Assembly (NCBI GenBank): GCA_965233675.1
Contig: OZ247498.1
Coordinates: 1,488,001 to 1,552,000 of the forward strand
Origin: SZUA-309 sp965233675
GTDB taxonomy: Bacteria > Pseudomonadota > Gammaproteobacteria > Pseudomonadales > Azotimanducaceae
DNA: 64,000 nucleotides
Direction of reading: 5' to 3'
How positions within the stretch are numbered: position 1 is the stretch's first letter; every line of letters begins with the position of its first letter. Positions 58,922-64,000 of the stretch are shown piece after piece. The notes under the pieces are model-generated. The model did no database searches and was not told where the DNA came from. It worked only from the letters and a program-made list of their open reading frames with translations. The translations under genes and the position numbers were made by a program.

Positions 58922-59097
58922 GCAGGTTCTCCGCTGGCCCGGTTATCTAGGAATCGAATCCGTTCAGGATAGCGCGCCGCTGCTGCTGCCGTCGGCCTGT
59001 TTTACCGGACGCCCGCGCAAGCTACCGCCACTCATCCGGTGTTGTCCCCCTGGATCGACTACGCCTAGACTGGTTTGCATCAGGAGGGGCAACTGCC

Positions 59098-59730
59098 ATG
59101 GACAAAAAGCGAGCCCGCTGGAACGAACGGTACGCGGCCAGTGATCTGGTCTGGTCTGCCGGACCCAATGCGCTGCTGGCCCGAGAGTGTAAAGGACTGC
59201 CACCGGGCCGCGCCCTGGACGCCGCCTGTGGTGAGGGCAGAAACGGGCTCTGGCTTGCGGAACAGGGTTGGCAGGTCACCGCGGTGGATTTCTCCGAGGT
59301 GGCGATCGACAAAGGCCGGCAGATTGCCCGGCGCCGCGGATTGACGCTGGACTGGCAGGTTGCCGATGTATCCAGCGACCCGCTTGGGGTGCAGGCCTGG
59401 GACCTGGTCGTGATCCTTTATCTTCATACCGACCCCCTCGAGCGGGCCCGCTGGCTGCCCCGGCTGGTGCAGGCGGTTGCACCCGGCGGTACTTTTTTCT
59501 ATCTCGGCCACGATCCGGAGAACATCCAGCACGGCCTGGGTGGGCCACAGGATCCGGATCTGCTACCCGCGGCAGCGGAGATCTGTGCGGCACTCGACGG
59601 CTTCAGGATCGAACGGGCCGAAATCCATGAACGTTCCGTGGCCGCTGATCCGGGTCATGATCGGGAGACGCAAGGTCGAGAAACGTCGGACACCGCTCTG
59701 GATACGTTTGTTCGAGCCGTGGCCCCGTAA
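59098..59730 (+). CDS. Class I SAM-dependent methyltransferase
   Basis: A 210-residue protein. The SAM-binding GRALDAACGEGRNGLWLAEQGWQVTAVDFS motif (residues 38-62) and WDLVVILYLHTD are typical of Methyltransf_25-type enzymes, often acting on small molecules such as thiopurines or tellurite (TehB-like). A GGAGGGG-type site precedes the ATG. The gene stands between cyclase and MFS genes; a link to either is not evident. Confidence 0.92.
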   Translation: MDKKRARWNERYAASDLVWSAGPNALLARECKGLPPGRALDAACGEGRNGLWLAEQGWQVTAVDFSEVAIDKGRQIARRRGLTLDWQVADVSSDPLGVQAWDLVVILYLHTDPLERARWLPRLVQAVAPGGTFFYLGHDPENIQHGLGGPQDPDLLPAAAEICAALDGFRIERAEIHERSVAADPGHDRETQGRETSDTALDTFVRAVAP

Positions 59731-59768
59731 CCTTTCACTGCATTGATGCGCTGATCCAGGATCAGCGG

Positions 59769-61124
59769 TCAGTCCTGCCCTGGCGGTGCTCCCTGCCCCG
59801 CCGCTTCCTGTCCGGATTCCACATATTCCAGGTCGCCGCGCAGGGATCGCGCGCCGATGAAATAGTGACAAGCTGCCCAGACATTGACCAGTACCGCCAG
59901 ACAGAGCGCGTAGCGCAGAGAGTGCACGCCCATATCTGCCGAAAGCAGATCACTGGCCACGCCCACCAGGTACGGCCCCATACCCATCCCGATGATGTTC
60001 AGCATGAACAGCAGAATCGCGGACGCCACCGCGCGCATCCGCAGGCTTACAAGCGCCTGGGTCATCGCGAAGGATGGCCCCAGATACATGCCGCCCAGAA
60101 TCGACACCGCCATGAGCGACGGAATCACCGCCCAGATACCCCCGTACAGGTAAGCGACGAACTGGAACGGCACCATGATGATGGTGGACCAGCCCGGTAC
60201 CCACATGTACCAGCGACGGTCATCGAACCGGTCCGCCAGCTTGTCGGAGAGATAACCGCCGAGAAAGGTACCGATCGCACCGATGCCGCTGATCAGAGCC
60301 AGCCAGGAACCCACTTCGGTGATCGGCATCTCGTGACTGCGGATCAGGAACGGCGCATTCCAGGTTCCCGCACCGTAGCCGACGAAGGCATGCAGACCCG
60401 CGGCAAAAGCGATGTGCCGAAACGCCACTCGCTGCCAGAGCCGCGCAATCACTTCCTTTACACCAGGCGCCGGCTCATCGCGCTTCACCAGATGCTTATC
60501 TGCCATGCCGCGGGGAGGTTCACGCAGCGTCAGCCAGATGATCAGGGCAATGAGAACGCCCGGCACGCCAACGAGCACGAACGTATGGCGCCATCCCAGA
60601 GCGTCCGCCCCCCAGCCGCCGACGAAGTTGCCGATCATGGATCCGAATGGAATCCCCAGTGCATAGATCGATAGCGCCGTCGCCCGGGTTTCGATCGGAA
60701 AGTAGTCGGAGATCAGTGAGTGACTGGGTGGGCTGGCGCCCGCCTCTCCCACGCCGACGCCGATCCGGGTCAGGAGCAGCATCCAGAAGCTCTGTGCAAA
60801 GCCGCACAAGGCGGTCATACCCGACCAGATCACCATGGCGATCGAGAGAATCTTCACCCGACTCCAGCGATCGGCGAGCGCCGCGATGGGAATGCCAAGC
60901 GTGGTGTAGAACAGCGCAAACGCAAGACCACCCAGGAGGCCGAGCTGGGTATCGTTCAGCATCAGTTCCTGCTTGATGGGTTCCAGCAGAATGGCGAGGA
61001 TCGACCGGTCGACGAAATTGACCACGTAGCCGAGAAAGAGAATGGCAAGCGCGTAGTTCCGGTAGCCGGGCGCAAAATGCGTCGATGTTTCCCCCGCCTC
61101 CGGGGACTTCTGCGTGTCGCTCAA
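59769..61124 (-). CDS. MFS transporter (Spinster/Spns-like)
   Basis: A 451-residue major facilitator with about 12 membrane helices. The motif between helices 2 and 3 (GIPIAALADRWSRVKILS) is the MFS signature, and GVGVGEAGASPPSHSLISDYFPIETRATALSIYALGIPFG is a Spinster-type hallmark. A TTG start at 61124 overlaps the upstream aminotransferase stop (TTGA). The substrate could be a lipid or carboxylate, unknown. It may export or import the product of the adjacent enzyme. Confidence 0.92.
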   Translation of the reverse strand: MSDTQKSPEAGETSTHFAPGYRNYALAILFLGYVVNFVDRSILAILLEPIKQELMLNDTQLGLLGGLAFALFYTTLGIPIAALADRWSRVKILSIAMVIWSGMTALCGFAQSFWMLLLTRIGVGVGEAGASPPSHSLISDYFPIETRATALSIYALGIPFGSMIGNFVGGWGADALGWRHTFVLVGVPGVLIALIIWLTLREPPRGMADKHLVKRDEPAPGVKEVIARLWQRVAFRHIAFAAGLHAFVGYGAGTWNAPFLIRSHEMPITEVGSWLALISGIGAIGTFLGGYLSDKLADRFDDRRWYMWVPGWSTIIMVPFQFVAYLYGGIWAVIPSLMAVSILGGMYLGPSFAMTQALVSLRMRAVASAILLFMLNIIGMGMGPYLVGVASDLLSADMGVHSLRYALCLAVLVNVWAACHYFIGARSLRGDLEYVESGQEAAGQGAPPGQD

Positions 61125-62509
61125 GCGACGGCTCCACCCGCCAGCAGCGCCGGTCTCTCGGCCTCCACATAGGGTCGCAATTCGCGAAGGGATTCGTTCA
61201 GCGCCGCAACCGCCGTATCCACCTCTGCCTCGGTCATCGCCGTGCTCACACAGTACATGAGGCGGCTGGCGGACATCACGCCCCGGCGCAGCATGGCCAG
61301 GTGGAGAAGCCGGCCGATGTGTCCACTCCCAGACAGCCCGTCGATATTGTCCCGGGCGTTGTTGATCGGATCATCGGTAAAATGCAGATTGGCAAGGGAG
61401 CCGGTACCGGTCGCCTGGCCCCGGATGCCGCTTTGCAGAAAAGCCTCATTGCAGCCCCGGCGCAGACGCTCGCCCAGGGCGTTGATTCTGGCGATCGCTG
61501 CGGAATCGTAGGCACGCATGGCCGCAAGACCAGCCGCCATGGTCAGCGCATTGCCACTGAACGTGCTTGCATGCATGACCGGGTTTTCCTGGTCCGGACT
61601 GAACAGCGCCATCAACGACGCCTTGCCACCCACCGCTCCGATCGGCAGGCCGCCACCGATGATTTTCCCCATGCAGGTCAGGTCCGGTTGGATCCCGTGC
61701 AGGGCCTGGGCGCCGCCCGCATCGAGCCGCAGCGTAATCACCTCATCGAATATGAGCACAATGCCATGTGCTTCCGTGGCCTCCCGCAACGCCGCGAGAA
61801 ATTCTCCAGTTGCCGGCACCATACCCATGGATCCGAGCACGGGTTCGACGATCACGGCCGCCAGTTCAGCCCCATGCTGTTCAATCAGCGCCTTGGCGTG
61901 CGCCGGCTCGTTGTACGGGCAGATGATCGTGTCTTCCAGCACGCTGTCGGCGAAGCTGCCGTCCACAGCAAGCGAAGCAGGCGATCTGACATCCCCGCGC
62001 CGATCCGGCACCGGCACGAGAGAGACCTCGGCCTGCTCGTAGCTGCCGTGATATCCGCCTTCCATCTTCATCACTTTCTGGCGGCCGGTGGCGGCCCGGG
62101 CGCAGCGCAATGCCATCAGCGTGCCTTCGGTTCCGGAACTTGTGAATCGCAATTGCTCCAGAGCGGGAATGCGCGCTACGAGCAGCTCCGCGAGTTCCAC
62201 CTGTGTGAGGCTGGGCGCCGCATAGGCAGAACCTTTTGGCGCCTGCGTCTGAATGGCAGCCACCACATCCGGATGCGCGTGGCCGTGGATGAGGGAAGTA
62301 AAGTTATTCATGAAATCGAGCAGTTCGTTGCCATCCACGTCCGTGATACGGCAGCCGCTGGCTTCCTGCACGACCAGTGGATAGGGCCCGTAGTGCGCGC
62401 TCGACCGGGTGTCTCCACCTGGAAAAACGGTCTGGGCACGTTTGCTCAGCTTCTCGGACGTGGGCGAAAAAGCCCGGTAGGCGGCGACCAGTGGATGTTC
62501 GTCGCGCAT
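61121..62509 (-). CDS. Class III aminotransferase, glutamate-1-semialdehyde aminomutase-like
   Basis: A 462-residue PLP enzyme; ATG 62509 follows CTGGAGGG, although the frame opens upstream. The PLP lysine is K282 (CMGKIIGGGLPIGA) with D255 (LIFDEVI) on the ring nitrogen. FTSSGTEGTLMALRCARAATGR and MHASTFSGNALTMAAG match GSAM-like aminotransferases. A real HemL is usually encoded elsewhere and this copy is longer than 425 residues, so it is probably another class III aminotransferase. Coupled to the MFS transporter. Confidence 0.9.
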   Translation of the reverse strand: MRDEHPLVAAYRAFSPTSEKLSKRAQTVFPGGDTRSSAHYGPYPLVVQEASGCRITDVDGNELLDFMNNFTSLIHGHAHPDVVAAIQTQAPKGSAYAAPSLTQVELAELLVARIPALEQLRFTSSGTEGTLMALRCARAATGRQKVMKMEGGYHGSYEQAEVSLVPVPDRRGDVRSPASLAVDGSFADSVLEDTIICPYNEPAHAKALIEQHGAELAAVIVEPVLGSMGMVPATGEFLAALREATEAHGIVLIFDEVITLRLDAGGAQALHGIQPDLTCMGKIIGGGLPIGAVGGKASLMALFSPDQENPVMHASTFSGNALTMAAGLAAMRAYDSAAIARINALGERLRRGCNEAFLQSGIRGQATGTGSLANLHFTDDPINNARDNIDGLSGSGHIGRLLHLAMLRRGVMSASRLMYCVSTAMTEAEVDTAVAALNESLRELRPYVEAERPALLAGGAVA

Positions 62510-62635
62510 GCTCCCTCCAGTGAACTCTCCGAACCGCTTCACTATAACCAGATAGGTCGGGGGAACACACGTCCCGCGAAGGAGCGGATTCTTGCGTTAT
62601 GATGAACCATCAACTGACTCATTGGGGGATGAGAG

Positions 62636-63817
62636 ATGGGCCTTGCGCAATTTCGGGAAGAAACCCGATCCTGGCTTGAAGAGAACTGCCCGGCGGGTGC
62701 CCGTGGCGATGGTCAGATACCCACCGGCAGCACGAAGATCGAGATCCAGGATCCGGACGTTCGACTGTGGTTGGAACGCATGGCCGAAAAGGGCTGGACG
62801 GTACCCACCTGGCCAACGGAGTACGGCGGCGCCGGATTGACGACGGAAGCGTTCGTCGTGCTCGTCGAGGAAATGCGTCGGCTGGACGCCCGTCCACCTC
62901 TCGCCGGCATGGGTACGAGCATGATCGGGCCAACCCTGCTCGAACTGGGTACCGATGACCAGAAAGCGCGCCATCTACCCGCCATCGCCCGTGGCGAACT
63001 TGCCTGGTGTCAGGGCTATTCGGAGCCGGGCGCCGGATCCGATCTCGCCAGCCTGCGAACGCGGGCGGAAGACCAGGGTGACCACTTCGTGATCAACGGC
63101 CAGAAAATCTGGACCTCCGGGGCACAATTTGCCGACTGGATGTTCTGCCTGGTGCGGACGGACCCCGACGCGCCGAAGCATGAGGGCATCAGTTTCGTGC
63201 TGCTGACCATGGACCAGCCGGGTGTGAGCGTAAAACCCATCCGGCTGATCAGTGGGAACAGCCCTTTCTGCGAGACGTTCTTCGACAATGCCATCGCCCA
63301 GAAAGTAGACCTGGTCGGTGAGATCAACAAAGGCTGGACGGTTGGTAAACGTTTGCTGCAGCACGAACGCTCGGGCATGTCGTCTCTGGTGGGCGGCCGG
63401 AGAATGGAGCCGCCCGGTTCTCTGCAGTCCGTGGCCCGGGAATACCGGGGCACAACAGCCGACGGAAAGATCGCTGACCCGGCTTTCCGGGCCAGCGTCA
63501 TCGAGTTGAACATGAATCGCGCCGCTTTCCGCCTCACCCAACGTCGGACGGTGCAGGAGTCGGAAGACGGCAGCACCCCCGGCCCGGCAACCTCGATATT
63601 CAAGATGTATGGCACGGAGTTACAGCAGGCGACGGCTGATCTGATGTGTCAGCTGCGCGGCACGCAAGGCTACGGCTGGACCGGAGATGCCTTCGACGAA
63701 CCCTCCAGAGAATGGACGAGAACCTTTCTCTCAACCCGGGCAGCGTCTATCTACAGTGGCTCAAACGAAATTCAGCGCAACATCATAGCGAAACGTGTAC
63801 TCGGCCTGCCCGACTGA
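62636..63817 (+). CDS. Acyl-CoA dehydrogenase
   Basis: A 393-residue FAD enzyme from ATG 62636, with a purine-rich site (gggggatgagag). Blocks VPTWPTEYGGAGLT, WCQGYSEPGAGSDLASLRTRAE, VINGQKIWTSGAQFADWMFCLVRTDP and YSGSNEIQRNIIAKRVLGLP are the family's FAD- and substrate-binding sites. It oxidises an acyl-CoA to enoyl-CoA with electron transfer flavoprotein as acceptor. The same family occurs at the left edge of the window (1-357). Substrate unknown. Confidence 0.95.
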   Translation: MGLAQFREETRSWLEENCPAGARGDGQIPTGSTKIEIQDPDVRLWLERMAEKGWTVPTWPTEYGGAGLTTEAFVVLVEEMRRLDARPPLAGMGTSMIGPTLLELGTDDQKARHLPAIARGELAWCQGYSEPGAGSDLASLRTRAEDQGDHFVINGQKIWTSGAQFADWMFCLVRTDPDAPKHEGISFVLLTMDQPGVSVKPIRLISGNSPFCETFFDNAIAQKVDLVGEINKGWTVGKRLLQHERSGMSSLVGGRRMEPPGSLQSVAREYRGTTADGKIADPAFRASVIELNMNRAAFRLTQRRTVQESEDGSTPGPATSIFKMYGTELQQATADLMCQLRGTQGYGWTGDAFDEPSREWTRTFLSTRAASIYSGSNEIQRNIIAKRVLGLPD

Positions 63818-63834
63818 GCAGCCGACGCCGGCGG

Positions 63835-64000
63835 TCAGGGCGCGGGCCAGACCACGCTGAAAGCACCGCGGAGTTCACCCAGCCGGTAGCCGGTTGCACG
63901 GTCAAAAGGATAGTCCTCGGCCAGCTGTTCAACCACCGCCGGTGCGAGTGTTTCACCATGGCAGGTGAGACACAGCGGTGCTGTCGCAATGGCTTTCAGA
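63835..64000 (-). CDS. DUF3365-like haem c protein, C-terminal fragment
   Basis: Partial gene running off the right edge. The visible 54 codons read ...LKAIATAPLCLTCHGETLAPAVVEQL then YPFDRATGYRLGELRGAFSVVWPAP, stop at 63835. CLTCH is a c-type haem motif, and YPxDxATGYxxGxLRGAFSV is the ending of DUF3365 (Tll0287-like) domains, periplasmic redox or sensory modules. It is convergent with the acyl-CoA dehydrogenase, 17 bp away. The N-terminus is not visible. Confidence 0.75.
   Translation of the reverse strand, partial: LKAIATAPLCLTCHGETLAPAVVEQLAEDYPFDRATGYRLGELRGAFSVVWPAP

Noticed and set aside
1..64000. Mobile element, prophage, tRNA or rRNA genes
   Set aside because: No transposase, integrase, phage structural motif, tRNA-like cloverleaf or rRNA segment was recognised by eye; a covariance-model scan would be decisive.

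Overview
The window is GC-rich, densely coding bacterial chromosome. I see no rRNA, tRNA, integrase, transposase, CRISPR array or phage module. Gene content suggests an aerobic, lipid- and hydrocarbon-using Gammaproteobacterium: an MSHA-type pilus locus, a CYP153-type P450 with its ferredoxin, three CaiB/BaiF CoA-transferases, acyl-CoA dehydrogenases, MaoC hydratases, HPPD and phenylalanine hydroxylase. The taxonomic call is inference from gene content; no marker gene is present. Many genes are translationally coupled (ATGA, GTGA, TTGA or TGATG overlaps), so most of the window reads as short operons.

Layout. 1-2040: fatty acyl-CoA genes (acyl-CoA dehydrogenase fragment, SDR, enoyl-CoA hydratase). 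2108-7445: a cell-envelope cluster. It holds a secreted metallophosphoesterase fused to a kinase-fold-like domain, a membrane protein, a secreted SdiA-regulated-like protein, an alpha/beta hydrolase with Cys at the nucleophile position, and a convergent secreted CotH-like protein. 7513-11579: a Tat-exported aldo/keto reductase with ferredoxin-like cysteines, then larC-larB-larE for the nickel-pincer cofactor, without larA. 11735-16429: a short peptide gene, thioesterase and ferredoxin, a PHP protein, two MaoC-fold proteins, DinB, and a DUF35/thiolase-like pair resembling steroid side-chain enzymes. 16527-20877: aldo/keto reductase, flavodoxin, a WYL regulator with two palindromic sites upstream, and a lipoprotein amidohydrolase. 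20897-24045: aldehyde dehydrogenase, CYP153-like P450 and [2Fe-2S] ferredoxin, a probable terminal-hydroxylation module. 24246-28749: a TauD-type dioxygenase and several secreted proteins, including a DUF6152 protein, a CxxCH protein and two members of a 'WEGDTLVV' family. 28842-39664: three CoA-transferases among MscS, M81, EEP, M28, globin-like, GST, two PaaI thioesterases and a PLDc_N peptide.

40380-49624 is one minus-strand operon encoding an MSHA/type IV pilus-like machine: two prepilins, GspE-type ATPase, GspF-type platform, PilM/N/O-like proteins, MshL secretin and a TPR protein. 49824-53659 holds nitronate monooxygenase, a DUF481 outer-membrane protein, and a beta-propeller protein coupled to a MoaD/ThiS-like protein. 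53692-57146 is an aromatic amino acid unit: an ACT-containing phenylalanine hydroxylase, HPPD, a VOC protein and an Lrp/AsnC regulator. 57186-62509 holds a PEGA/truncated-FGE protein, a cyclase, a methyltransferase, an MFS transporter and a GSA-aminomutase-like enzyme. The window ends in an acyl-CoA dehydrogenase and the C-terminus of a DUF3365-like CxxCH protein.

A recurring oddity is a set of short perfect or near-perfect tandem duplications (11-21 bp units, 2-4 copies) in intergenic DNA and once inside a ferredoxin gene. The most unusual candidates are the phosphatase/kinase-fold-like envelope cluster (2108-7445), the WYL operator pair (18793-18870), the apparent CTG start at 58118, and the split thiolase/DUF35/MaoC set.
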